Source: JAAUTT01 sp038213375 | Lineage (GTDB): Bacteria; Bacteroidota; Bacteroidia; Bacteroidales; JAAUTT01 | Assembly: GCA_038213375.1 (NCBI GenBank) | Contig: JBBQTB010000016.1 | Coordinates: forward strand, 1 to 64,000 | DNA: 64,000 bases | Direction: 5' to 3' | Shown here: positions 8,098 to 17,111 of the stretch, piece by piece | How the letters are laid out: the number at the start of each line of letters is the position of its first letter | How positions within the stretch are numbered: position 1 is the stretch's first letter | Translations under genes and position numbers: made by a program | Notes under the pieces: model-generated | What the model saw: only the letters and a program-made list of their open reading frames with translations | Told to the model about the DNA's origin: nothing | The model's database searches: none

Positions 8098-10938
8098 ATG
8101 AAAAAACGAATAAAGATTCTGCACCTTGAAAATTCTTTAAGCGATTCTAAATTAGTACGTTCTCTTATTGAAAATGAAGGAATTGGTCATGAATATTTTT
8201 TGGCTAACAACGAAAAAGATTTCATAAATATCATAGAAACTGAAAATATTGACATCATATTATCCGATTGCATTTTGCCTAAATACAATGGAAACGATGC
8301 ATTAAAGGTTGCCAGAGAAAAACATCCTCATATGCCTTTTATATTTGTTTCAAATGCCTTGGGAGAAGATGCTGTTATTAAAGCGATGTTAAACGGGGCC
8401 ACGAATTACGTGTTAAAAAACAAACTAGAGCGGTTGGCGCCGGCAATTAGAAGAGCGGTTAACGAGCATGACCTTGATATTGAGAGTAAGCAGGCAGAAA
8501 TGATTCTCCGCGAAAGCGAAAGAAAATATAAAGAGCTTACCTTTCAAAATGAAGAAAAAAATAAACGGGCAGAAGAATTAATAGTTGCAAATAAAGAACT
8601 TGCCTTTCAAAATGAGGAGAAAGAAAAACGGGCTGATGAGTTAATCATTGCTAACAAGGAGCTTGCCTTTCAAAATGAGGAGAAAGAAAAACGCGCCGAT
8701 GAATTAATCATTGCTAACAAAGAACTTGCCTTTCAAAATGAGGAGAAAGAAAAACGCGCCGATGAGTTAATCATTGCCAACAAGGAGCTTGCCTTTCAAA
8801 ACGAGGAGAAAGAAAAACGGGCCGATGAGTTAATCGTTGCTAACAAAGAGCTTGCCTTTCAAAATGAGGAGAAAGAAAAACGCGCCGATGAGTTAATCGT
8901 TGCTAACAAAGAGCTTGCCTTTCAAAACGAGGAGAAAGAAAAACGCGCCAATGAATTAGGTATTGCAAACAAAGAACTTATATTTCAAAATGAAGAGAAA
9001 GAGAAACGAGCAGCAGAATTAATTATAGCTGACAAGGAACTCGCTTTTCAAAATGAAGAAAAAGGTAAACGGGCACAAGAGCTAGGCGTTGCTAACAAAG
9101 AACTGGTATTTCAGGATGAGGAGAAAGAAAAAAGGGCGGCTGAATTAATCATTGCAAATAAGGAACTTGCCTTTCAAAATGCAGAAAAGGGTAAACGGGC
9201 CCAAGAGCTAGGCATTGCAAATGTGGAACTCGCTTTTCAAAATGAAGAAAAAGGTAAAAGGGCTGAAGAGTTAGGCATTGCAAACGTGGAACTCGCCATT
9301 CAAAATGAGGAGAAAGAAAAACTGGCAGTTGAATTAATCATAGTTGAAGAAGCAAAAAGCAAAGCTGAAAGAGCCACTCAAATTGCTGAAGATACGGTGA
9401 AAGCAAAACAACAATTTTTGTCAAATATGAGTCATGAAATTCGCACTCCAATGAATGCAATTATCGGATTTACAAAAGTATTGTTGAAAACAGATTTGTC
9501 AGCAAAACAAAAAGAATATTTAACCGCTATAAAAATGAGCGGCGATACGTTGACAGTGTTAATTAACGATATACTCGATCTGGCAAAAGTGGATTCAGGA
9601 AAAATGATATTTGAGAAAACACCCTTCAAAATTGCAACATCAATATCGGCCATGATCCATGTGTTTGAAACAAAAATTCAAGAAAAAAACTTACAGTTGA
9701 TAAAAGAATATGATAATAGAATCCCTTTGGTATTGGCTGGAGACCCTGTTCGATTGCATCAGATTATCTTAAACCTTGTTAGCAATGCAATAAAGTTTAC
9801 AACAGAAGGAATAATTACTGTTAGTGTTCAATTAATCAATGAGGATGAAGAAAAAGCCACTATTAAATTTGCAATTACTGATACCGGAATTGGAATAGCA
9901 GAAGACAAAATAGAACATATTTTTGATAATTTTCAACAGGCTACAAACGAAACTTCAAGGCTTTATGGAGGAACAGGTTTGGGACTTGCCATTGCTAAAC
10001 AATTAGTTGAAAGGCAGAATGGGACAATTATCGTAAAAAGCAAACTTGGTGAAGGATCTACTTTTAGTTTTATTCTATCGTTTCAAAAAACAAAAGCTGA
10101 AGCCGAATTAGAAACTGAGCTAAAGATATTGGATGTAGAAGTTAAAAATATAAAAGTATTAGTAGTTGAAGATGTAACGCTCAACCAGTTATTAATGGAA
10201 ACATTACTGGACGATTTTGGATTCGATCATGATATCGCGGGGAACGGAAAAATAGCCATCGAAAAACTGAAAAATAAACCGTATGATATTATTTTAATGG
10301 ACTTACAGATGCCAGAAATGAATGGTTTTCAAGCTACTGAATACATACGTAATATATTAAAATCGCAAATTCCTATCATCGCTTTGACTGCCGATGTAAC
10401 CACGGTTGATTTGCAAAAATGCAAAATGGTTGGCATGAATGACTATCTCTCAAAACCAATTAACGAAAGACTTTTGTATAATAAAATGATTGATTTGCTG
10501 AAGAGACCTGTTTTACTAAAAAATGCAGCGAATATAGAGAAAGACAATATCCAATCTTTTGTGCCGCAAGGCAGGTCGAAATATGCTGATTTAACATATC
10601 TGACTAATCTTACAAAAGCTAACCCGGAAATGAAGCTGAAAATTATTGAAAATTATCTGGAAGATACTCTCCCCATGATTAACCATATGAAAATAAGCTT
10701 TATGGATAAAGATTGGGATGAATTGTACACAATAGTGCATAAAATGATTCCTTCATTTTTTATAATGGGCATTCATAAAGATTTTGAAAATATGGCAAAA
10801 AAAATTCAGGAATACGCGAAAAATCGGATAAATCTTGATGAATTACAGGATTTGATTTTACAACTTGAAAACGTTTGTTCTCAATCTTGCGCAGAACTTA
10901 AAGAAGAGTATAATTTAATTAAAAAAGCCAGTTTGTAG
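8098..10938 (+). CDS. hybrid histidine kinase: REC, 13-repeat coiled coil, HisKA, ATPase, REC, Hpt
   Basis: This 946-residue cytoplasmic protein starts with a receiver domain (about 5-120; D57 in LSDCILPKYNG). Residues 146-418 are thirteen 21-residue repeats of the type ELAFQNEEKEKRADELIIANK in one-frame succession, three heptads each, predicting a long coiled coil. HisKA follows (H446 in MSHEIRTPMNAIIGF), then the ATPase domain (NLVSNAIKF, DTGIGI, GGTGLGLAIA), a second receiver (D735 in LMDLQMPEMNG) and an Hpt-like domain (H881 in IVHKMIP). This is a complete internal phosphorelay, with a receiver in the sensor position. The repeat type is known in other bacterial kinases. Confidence 0.92.
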   Translation: MKKRIKILHLENSLSDSKLVRSLIENEGIGHEYFLANNEKDFINIIETENIDIILSDCILPKYNGNDALKVAREKHPHMPFIFVSNALGEDAVIKAMLNGATNYVLKNKLERLAPAIRRAVNEHDLDIESKQAEMILRESERKYKELTFQNEEKNKRAEELIVANKELAFQNEEKEKRADELIIANKELAFQNEEKEKRADELIIANKELAFQNEEKEKRADELIIANKELAFQNEEKEKRADELIVANKELAFQNEEKEKRADELIVANKELAFQNEEKEKRANELGIANKELIFQNEEKEKRAAELIIADKELAFQNEEKGKRAQELGVANKELVFQDEEKEKRAAELIIANKELAFQNAEKGKRAQELGIANVELAFQNEEKGKRAEELGIANVELAIQNEEKEKLAVELIIVEEAKSKAERATQIAEDTVKAKQQFLSNMSHEIRTPMNAIIGFTKVLLKTDLSAKQKEYLTAIKMSGDTLTVLINDILDLAKVDSGKMIFEKTPFKIATSISAMIHVFETKIQEKNLQLIKEYDNRIPLVLAGDPVRLHQIILNLVSNAIKFTTEGIITVSVQLINEDEEKATIKFAITDTGIGIAEDKIEHIFDNFQQATNETSRLYGGTGLGLAIAKQLVERQNGTIIVKSKLGEGSTFSFILSFQKTKAEAELETELKILDVEVKNIKVLVVEDVTLNQLLMETLLDDFGFDHDIAGNGKIAIEKLKNKPYDIILMDLQMPEMNGFQATEYIRNILKSQIPIIALTADVTTVDLQKCKMVGMNDYLSKPINERLLYNKMIDLLKRPVLLKNAANIEKDNIQSFVPQGRSKYADLTYLTNLTKANPEMKLKIIENYLEDTLPMINHMKISFMDKDWDELYTIVHKMIPSFFIMGIHKDFENMAKKIQEYAKNRINLDELQDLILQLENVCSQSCAELKEEYNLIKKASL
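8533..9351 (+). repeat. thirteen tandem 63-bp repeats inside the kinase gene
   Basis: The DNA repeats in units of 63 bp, each coding 21 residues. Units 2 to 6 are nearly identical at DNA level, while units 8 to 13 have drifted (LGVAN, LGIAN, LIIAD variants). That pattern suggests recent expansion at the front of the array. The unit is a multiple of three heptads, so changes in copy number keep frame and coiled-coil phase. Confidence 0.95.
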
Positions 10939-11017
10939 CATCGCAATTTTCAGAATTTCAACGATTGCCAAGGAAAACGATTCCTGTTAAAGAGGTTTCT
11001 GTTAAACAAGGTTTCTG

Positions 11018-11653
11018 TTATCTGATAAAATTTGTAACTTCTTTTTTTTCAACTTTTGGTGGTTCAATTGAAATTGAAGTCGCTTCCTTCATTTTTAGCA
11101 GCCATGCCATGTTTTTACCTAATACACGCATAATTTGTTTTCCTTCCGCATCTTGGGTAACTTCACCTGCACTTCTGCCATGTATCACATTCCAATAATT
11201 GGATGTGGCAACAATCATTTCCGAATAATTGAGATAATGATTCAAACTATCAAAGGTAACTGACCCACCTGTTCGTCGAACCGCTACAACGGCAGCGGCA
11301 ACTTTATGACGGAACAAGCCTCCGTTTACTCCTGCAACATAAAACATACGGTCTAAAAAGCTTTTCATCGTGCCTGCAATACCGGAATAATGTACAGGCG
11401 AGCCTATGATTATGCCCTGTGCTACTTTTATCTGCTGTATCCAGATATTCATATCATCGGTTTTAATAACGCATTTCTCATCTTTATTAACAACACATTT
11501 GCCACAGGTTATGCATCCATGAATCAATTTATGTCCGATATGCAGAATTTCAAAGTCAATGCCAGCGGCGATGAGCTCATAGCCAACCATTCTCAAAGCA
11601 TGAAAAGTGTTTCCTTCGTTGTTTGGGCTTCCGTTTATTGCTATTACCTTCAT
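11018..11653 (-). CDS. flavodoxin-like NAD(P)H/FMN oxidoreductase, iron-sulfur flavoprotein type
   Basis: The 211-residue protein opens with MKVIAINGSPNNEGNT, the FMN phosphate-binding loop of this family. A cysteine motif HGCITCGKCVVNKDEKC (CxxCxxC then a later Cys) follows, as in iron-sulfur flavoproteins, which use it for a 4Fe-4S cluster. GSPVHYSGIAGTMKSFLDR is the second FMN-contact segment. Such enzymes move electrons in anaerobes and can help detoxify oxygen species. The substrate cannot be told. The gene stands alone, convergent with the hybrid kinase; the 79-bp gap contains a 12-bp direct repeat (AGGTTTCTGTTA, at 10993 and 11009). Confidence 0.85.
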   Translation of the reverse strand: MKVIAINGSPNNEGNTFHALRMVGYELIAAGIDFEILHIGHKLIHGCITCGKCVVNKDEKCVIKTDDMNIWIQQIKVAQGIIIGSPVHYSGIAGTMKSFLDRMFYVAGVNGGLFRHKVAAAVVAVRRTGGSVTFDSLNHYLNYSEMIVATSNYWNVIHGRSAGEVTQDAEGKQIMRVLGKNMAWLLKMKEATSISIEPPKVEKKEVTNFIR

Positions 11654-11816
11654 TAGATTATTATTTTATGGTTTTTTATGTCAATAATAGGTATTAAATT
11701 TAATGTAAGTTAAAACTCAATAGTTTGTAAAATTTCATTTCAGGTTATTTACTTAAATTGTAATCGATTGAAATACATAATAATAAATAAGTGTAGTATT
11801 CGAATCTAACGTGTTG

Positions 11817-12434
11817 TTAAGCTATTGAACTTCTATTACGTTTTTTAAGGTAATAATGCCAAAAGTAAAAGGTGGCAAGAGAACGATAAGGTTTCCATTT
11901 TTCAGAGCAACTCAATATTTCATCTTTAGTAATTAAATTAGTAAGTTCTTTAATTGCTTTGATAACAGCTAAATCTCCAATTGGGAAAATATCTTTTGAC
12001 TGCAATGCAAAGATCAGGTAAATATCAGCTGTCCAATCACCAATTCCCTTCATTGTTTTAAGTGTTGTTCTTACTTCAGTAACCGTCATTTCCGACAATT
12101 TGTTTAAATCTATTGATCCATCAAGTATAGAAGATGAGAGTGCCTGAAGGTATGTGGATTTTTGCCGGCTTATCTGGCATTTTTTCATTTCCTCGCCTGA
12201 AAGCTTTATGATTTCCTGTGGTGTAAATTCCGATAGGTAATTATTGAGTTTATTGAAATGTCCTTTTGCGGATTGCAGACTCACTTGTTGTTCCAGAATT
12301 ATTCTAGACAATGTAATAAATCCTTGTACCCTTGACCAGTTGGGAGGTGCGCCAAATTGCGTGTGTATTTCCTCAAAAATATTGTCCAACCTAAAGAGTT
12401 GATCAATATCTTCTTTATTAACGATCTGATCCAT
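11817..12434 (-). CDS. HhH-GPD DNA glycosylase (AlkA-like, 3-methyladenine type)
   Basis: The 205-residue protein matches the helix-hairpin-helix GPD glycosylases that excise alkylated bases. ILEQQVSLQSAKGHFNKL is the conserved first helix pair. LKTMKGIGDWTADIYLIFAL is the DNA-binding hairpin. D154 in FPIGDLAVIKA is the catalytic aspartate, and WKPYRSLATFYFWHYY the C-terminal signature. It lacks the N-terminal beta domain of E. coli AlkA, as do many short AlkA-type enzymes. It is a single gene; a possible -7 element TAAATTTG lies upstream at 12503-12510 (minus strand). Confidence 0.88.
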   Translation of the reverse strand: MDQIVNKEDIDQLFRLDNIFEEIHTQFGAPPNWSRVQGFITLSRIILEQQVSLQSAKGHFNKLNNYLSEFTPQEIIKLSGEEMKKCQISRQKSTYLQALSSSILDGSIDLNKLSEMTVTEVRTTLKTMKGIGDWTADIYLIFALQSKDIFPIGDLAVIKAIKELTNLITKDEILSCSEKWKPYRSLATFYFWHYYLKKRNRSSIA

Positions 12435-12718
12435 AAAATAATTCTCAACTTTTTAACTTCTCACTCTTTAATAATCTCGAATACAAATTCCTGCTATGAA
12501 CACAAATTTAATAAAGAATCATCAATTTTGCATTACATTACCATGTCCCAAGTAAATTGTTTTTACAAAATACAATTCATACTTAGACCCTGATTTACCT
12601 CCTTCAGATGAGAATCAAAAGGATATATTTTCGGGTTAAAAACTGCTTTATTATTGGCAAAACTGCTGAAAGATCGGGGTGAAACCATAAATATCTGGTG
12701 TTAAAGCAATCGCAAAAA

Positions 12719-13324
12719 TTAAATTTTTTCATGTAATTGCGCATAATTGACAACTTTTTTATACAGAGGTGTTAATTCTTCGGGCATGTTTTGGGTATTT
12801 TCCATCACTAATAAGCCACCTTTGAGCAACATATCATTAAACATGGTTAAAACTTCAATCCGCTGCTGATAGTTAAAATGTAAAAGAACATTCTTACATA
12901 TTATTAAACTATAATCGCTTCGTAAAGGCTTAAGTGTTAATAAGTCATATTTTTGAAATGTAATGAGATTTCTCAATTCCTCTTTAATAATAAAATGACC
13001 TGTTTTTTCCGCAGGACTAAAATATTTAGTGAACAAATCTGGAGGTATTCTCTGCAAATGCTCACCATGGTAAATTCCATTAATAAGTGTTTTCCCAAAA
13101 TCTACGTTCTCATTATCTATATCTACAGCATGAATTTTCACATTTCGTAAAGCAAATTTCCCCATGTTTTCAGCAAGTAATATGGCAAAGGTATATGTTT
13201 CCATACCCATAGCACAACCGGCATTTAAAATCTGTACACTACTTCTACCCATTGTTATTGGTACAAGCTTTTGCACAGCTAGTGTTAAGATCTGTTCATC
13301 CCTGAAAAAAAAAGTAAATGCCAT
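12719..13324 (-). CDS. cheR: short CheR-type chemoreceptor methyltransferase
   Basis: The 201-residue protein carries the catalytic part of CheR: FTFFFRDE (family TxFFRd), the SAM loop ILNAGCAMGMETYTFA, AVDIDNENVDFGK, GIYHGEHL, IICKNVLLHF and the closing GGLLVMEN. CheR methylates glutamates on chemoreceptors with S-adenosylmethionine, setting adaptation. Usual CheR proteins have about 270 residues and start with a helical N-terminal domain; that domain is absent here. The gene is last in the che cluster, 249 bp past mcp1. The first residues match the start of the catalytic domain, so the truncation seems real rather than a wrong start. Confidence 0.82.
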   Translation of the reverse strand: MAFTFFFRDEQILTLAVQKLVPITMGRSSVQILNAGCAMGMETYTFAILLAENMGKFALRNVKIHAVDIDNENVDFGKTLINGIYHGEHLQRIPPDLFTKYFSPAEKTGHFIIKEELRNLITFQKYDLLTLKPLRSDYSLIICKNVLLHFNYQQRIEVLTMFNDMLLKGGLLVMENTQNMPEELTPLYKKVVNYAQLHEKI

Positions 13325-13467
13325 ATTATTAGGTTCATTTTAGATTAAGCTATTTTGTGTATTAAAGTCAATAAAAATAGATCTATGAGCCAAAACAAAT
13401 TTTTCGTTTGTCAGGAGATGATCTTACTCTTACCACTTTTATATCGATGCTATAGCCAGCATAAATA

Positions 13468-13498
13468 GTTTAGGCTAAGGTAAAAACCTTAGCCTAAA
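13468..13498. terminator. 14-bp perfect hairpin between mcp1 and cheR
   Basis: GTTTAGGCTAAGGT and ACCTTAGCCTAAAC pair perfectly around an AAAA loop. On the minus strand the tail is TATTTA, a weak T-run. It probably limits read-through from mcp1 into cheR, or protects the mcp transcript 3' end. Confidence 0.6.
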
Positions 13499-13573
13499 CC
13501 TTAGATCTGCTTAGTACACAAAATTTAGCAATTTGGCCATTAAATCAATACTAGCGAATAGTTATACTGATAG

Positions 13574-16360
13574 TTAATATTTCTCAAATTCCTCAGTGTC
13601 GGAATGACCATTGGAATTCAAATTAATATCGATACCGCCGGAAGAATTGATATGTTTAGATACCGGGTTGGAAAAACGTTTTGTAGGTGCCGTATTAGAT
13701 AAATACTGGTTTGATGGTATACCTTTCAACTGTTGCTCCTTTGTGCGACGCATTCTCGAGATACCGGCGATATCCTGATCTGTTTTGTAAAACGAAAGGA
13801 TGCTTTTTAACTGATCGGCCTGACTCGAAAGTTCTTCGGCACTCGACGACATTTCTTCGGCTGCAGCAGCATTTTTTTGTGTAACTATATTTAACTGCAT
13901 AATGGCACTATTTACCTGACTTGCACCTGCATTCTGTTCCAAACTTGCAGCAGCAATTTCCTGCACCAGTACTGCTGTTTTTTGAATATCGGGAACAATT
14001 TTCTGCAATAATTTGCCTGAGTCATCGGCTATACGCACACTGGATTTGGAAAGATCATTAATTTCCTTGGCGGCCGCCTGGCTGTTTTCGGCTAATTTAC
14101 GTACTTCAGCTGCTACTACGGCAAACCCTTTACCTTGCTCTCCTGCCCTGGCAGCCTCAATAGCCGCATTGATAGCCAGAAGGTCCGTTTTTTCGGCAAT
14201 TTCTCCAATGACAGTTATTTTATCGGCAATCTTTTTCATCGCATCTACCGTAATTGCCACTGCTTTATTGCCTTCGGTAATATCAGATGAGGCCTGAATC
14301 GCAATCTTTTCAGTTTGTTTGGCATTTTCGGTATTTTGCGAGATATTTGATGCCATCTCTTCCATGCTCGACGACACTTCCTCCGTGTTGGATGCTTGCT
14401 CTGTTGACCCTTGCGAAATTTGCATGGCTACAGATTGCATTTGCATACCCGCTAAAACGATATTCTCAACAGCAGTTTTAAATTCGCCAATCATTGAAGC
14501 CGTAGATTTTACCATTTCATCAAGTGCGCCCATTAATTCATCATTTTCCGAACGTTTTACAAGCGAAATGGTTAAATCGCCGCCTGATACAGCTTTTGCT
14601 TTATCCGTAACTTCGTTCAGCGATTTAATTAATCTATTAAGGTTGTTTTTGATACCATTAAAATCACCATTGTAATTTTCGGTAATGACAGATGGCATAT
14701 TCCCCTTTGAAATATTCTCCACGTATTCAGCAGCTACATTTAAAGGACCAATAACAGCATCGAGGGTTTTGTTTACACCATCTACAATGGTTTTATAATC
14801 ACCCTGATGTTTCGAGGCATCGGCACGTGTGGCAAGTTTTCCTTCAATAGCAGCTTTTGCCAGCATACCAGTATCAGCAACCAACAAATTAATAGCATCC
14901 ATCATTATAATTACAGATGGCATAAGGGTGTCGTTTTCGCTTCTTTTACCTATTTTCTTCAAACTATCAAGGTCACTCAAATCTCCATTACTTATATTAT
15001 TCACAATATTTATAGTATGCAAAATCCTTTCCCTTACCTCGTTCACTGATGTTCCGGTTTGTAAAAAAATACCCTGATAATTGCCTTCAACGCGATGACT
15101 GTAATCATTTAAAGACATTTTTTCCAGAACCTTTGAAGCTTCAACCAGCCCTCCTAATCCATCAATACAGGAATTCAGGTTGTTTTTTATCTCGTTGAAA
15201 TCGCCATTGTAATTATCGGTGATTTTTTCGGGGATATTCCCTTTCGAAATACGATCGACATATTCGGCTGCTACATTTAATGGTCCTATTACTGCATCAA
15301 GGGCTTTATTAACACCATCAACAATTTTACCAAAATCACCACCATGTTTAGAGGCATCGGCACGTGTAGCCAATTTGCCATCCACAGCAGCCTTTGCCAG
15401 CATTCCGGCATCAGTTACGAGTGCATTCACTGCATCAATACATACGTTCAGGTTATTCTTTATCTCGTTGAAATCGCCATTGTAATTATCGGAGATTTTC
15501 TCGGGGATATTCCCTTTAGAAATACGATCGACATATTCGGCAGCCACGTTTAACGGGCCAATTACTGCATCGAGGGTATTGTTTATCCCGATTACAATTT
15601 CCCTGAATTCTACATTTGTTTCTTCCGGCTTGGCACGAGTGGCGAGTTTCCCTGCAACAGCAGCCGCTTCAAGGTCTTTTGTTTGCTTGATAACTGATTT
15701 AATAATATTCTGAATGTTGGCGGCAATAACAAAACCAAAAATTATTGCAATAAGAATACCTATAATGATAAAAATAAGCATTAGTGCTGTTGCGGCATTG
15801 GTTGTTATTGTATTACTCTCTGATGTCTGTTGTCCATGTTTTATTTTTTGTTCAACAAGTTTCATTATAGCAATTTCGTATGCTTTCACCGTATTGCTAA
15901 TATTACCACGATCGATAAATTCAAAAGCTTCAACATCTTTATTTTTAATTGCCAATTTTTCAAGCAGTTCAAGATCTTTTAAAAAATCTTTTCTGGTAAC
16001 ATAAAAGTTTTTTACCAACTTTTTGCCTTCTACTGTTCTTACCGACTTCTCGTAATCTGCCAATGACTTTCCGATTTCAACGCTTAATTCTTTGCGTTTA
16101 TTAATCAATTTGTTTATTTCTTTTACATCATTTTCTCTGACATAATTTAGATAAATAACCCTGACTTGCTGAAAATCGGAAACAGCCTGATTTAACTCGC
16201 CTAAAGGCTTAGTAATTAACTCATATAAATCTTTATCCTTAGTATTAATTTCGTGTATTTTAGTAATGCCCACATAACCTATTATCCCGGAAATAATGGC
16301 TAGGATAATAAAGCTGCCTAATAGCTTAATTCGGATTCTCATGTTTTTAAACCAGTTCAT
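13574..16360 (-). CDS. methyl-accepting chemotaxis protein with serial HAMP-like domains
   Basis: The 928-residue receptor has TM1 at about 12-32, a helical periplasmic sensor of about 155 residues and TM2 near 188-213. Then come about nine HAMP-like units, several nearly identical (DAVIGPLNVAAEYVD, SKGNIPEK, DNYNGDFNEIKNNLN). The signalling domain has the conserved hairpin tip EKTDLLAINAAIEAARAGE and GKGFAVVAAEVRKLAE. A flexible tail of about 70 residues ends in EEFEKY, which fits the CheR-tether pattern aromatic-x-x-aromatic. It starts 12 bp after cheW and is clearly a duplicate of the next mcp. The ligand is unknown; poly-HAMP chains are known to relay signals over long distances. Confidence 0.93.
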   Translation of the reverse strand: MNWFKNMRIRIKLLGSFIILAIISGIIGYVGITKIHEINTKDKDLYELITKPLGELNQAVSDFQQVRVIYLNYVRENDVKEINKLINKRKELSVEIGKSLADYEKSVRTVEGKKLVKNFYVTRKDFLKDLELLEKLAIKNKDVEAFEFIDRGNISNTVKAYEIAIMKLVEQKIKHGQQTSESNTITTNAATALMLIFIIIGILIAIIFGFVIAANIQNIIKSVIKQTKDLEAAAVAGKLATRAKPEETNVEFREIVIGINNTLDAVIGPLNVAAEYVDRISKGNIPEKISDNYNGDFNEIKNNLNVCIDAVNALVTDAGMLAKAAVDGKLATRADASKHGGDFGKIVDGVNKALDAVIGPLNVAAEYVDRISKGNIPEKITDNYNGDFNEIKNNLNSCIDGLGGLVEASKVLEKMSLNDYSHRVEGNYQGIFLQTGTSVNEVRERILHTINIVNNISNGDLSDLDSLKKIGKRSENDTLMPSVIIMMDAINLLVADTGMLAKAAIEGKLATRADASKHQGDYKTIVDGVNKTLDAVIGPLNVAAEYVENISKGNMPSVITENYNGDFNGIKNNLNRLIKSLNEVTDKAKAVSGGDLTISLVKRSENDELMGALDEMVKSTASMIGEFKTAVENIVLAGMQMQSVAMQISQGSTEQASNTEEVSSSMEEMASNISQNTENAKQTEKIAIQASSDITEGNKAVAITVDAMKKIADKITVIGEIAEKTDLLAINAAIEAARAGEQGKGFAVVAAEVRKLAENSQAAAKEINDLSKSSVRIADDSGKLLQKIVPDIQKTAVLVQEIAAASLEQNAGASQVNSAIMQLNIVTQKNAAAAEEMSSSAEELSSQADQLKSILSFYKTDQDIAGISRMRRTKEQQLKGIPSNQYLSNTAPTKRFSNPVSKHINSSGGIDINLNSNGHSDTEEFEKY

Positions 16361-16371
16361 AAAAGTTATTG

Positions 16372-16860
16372 TTAATTGTTAATAATATTCTCCGATTGTG
16401 TGTTTGTTTCTTTAATGGCGCTCATTTCATCACCGGTAAACACCTTTTCTACATTTAACAGCATTATAAATTCGTTTTGCTGCTTAAATATTCCGTTTAA
16501 AAATTCAGTATTAAATTCCTTACTCATAGGGGGCACCGGTTTAATTTCAGTGTCGTCAATTGATATTACGTCTTTCACCTTGTCTACAATGGTGCCTATA
16601 CGAAACACATCGGCCCCTTTCGAGAGATCGTAAACGATTACCACATATGAGGCATCTTCAGGTCGAGGCGGTAAGTTAAATTTGGTGCGCGACTCGAACA
16701 CCGGCACCACTTCCCCTCTGAAATTGATGATCCCCTTGATGTACGATGGTGCATTAGGAACATGGGTAATGCGTTGTTTCTGCAAAACCTCAAGTACCTT
16801 TGCTACATTTACGGCAAAAAGCTCGTCGCAAACGATAAAAGATAGATAAGTATTTGTCAT
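16372..16860 (-). CDS. cheW: CheW coupling protein (copy 1)
   Basis: The 162-residue protein is a single CheW domain. It opens TNTYLSFIVCDELFAVNVA and has the conserved GIINFRGEVVPVFESR strand and VDKVKDVISID. CheW links receptors to CheA. Its mcp partner follows after 12 bp, so the two are co-translated. It is very similar to the second CheW, above all in the first 65 residues and the C-terminal half, and both end in a longer tail than E. coli CheW. Confidence 0.92.
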   Translation of the reverse strand: MTNTYLSFIVCDELFAVNVAKVLEVLQKQRITHVPNAPSYIKGIINFRGEVVPVFESRTKFNLPPRPEDASYVVIVYDLSKGADVFRIGTIVDKVKDVISIDDTEIKPVPPMSKEFNTEFLNGIFKQQNEFIMLLNVEKVFTGDEMSAIKETNTQSENIINN

Positions 16861-16919
16861 GGCAAGTTTAATTTATTATTTATTATTTTCAATTTTTGAT
16901 TAAATACTCTAACCAGCAT

Positions 16920-17054
16920 AATTCACAAGTTTTTATGACCTCATCCTAAATCCTTCTCCTGAGAGGAGAAGGACTTGGTGCGCACTTCGAAACTAACTCC
17001 CCTCGCCTTGTAGGAGAGGGGCTGGAGGTGAGGTCAATGAGAAGTTTGTGAATT
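16920..17054. repeat. palindromic repeat element in the che cluster
   Basis: Nine-base terminal inverted repeats (AATTCACAA / TTGTGAATT) enclose a segment whose next layer is TGACCTCA / TGAGGTCA. It holds two internal hairpins, CCTTCTCCT / AGGAGAAGG and CTCCCCTC / GAGGGG-type. The GGAGAGGGG and GGAGGTGAGG wording is typical of small dispersed palindromes in Bacteroidota genomes. It fills most of the gap between mcp2 and cheW copy 1. It has no coding capacity. Confidence 0.7.
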
Positions 17055-17111
17055 AAACATTCTAAAAAGGTCCTTAAGTACAACCCATAAGCATTTTGCC
17101 TTGCAAGGCCT

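Noticed and set aside
8533..9351. CRISPR-like reading of the 63-bp periodic array
   Set aside because: There are no unique spacers; the units are contiguous, in frame and code a coiled coil.
12607..12703. Short plus-strand frame reading FGLKTALLLAKLLKDRGETI before a stop
   Set aside because: It looks protein-like, but lacks a start, is under 35 codons and matches nothing I know. It may be a trace of a lost gene; evidence is too thin to annotate.
14013..14297. Long plus-strand frames opposite the chemoreceptor genes
   Set aside because: They mirror the repetitive alanine-rich coding of the MCP signalling domain and occur in both receptors; no start or family evidence.
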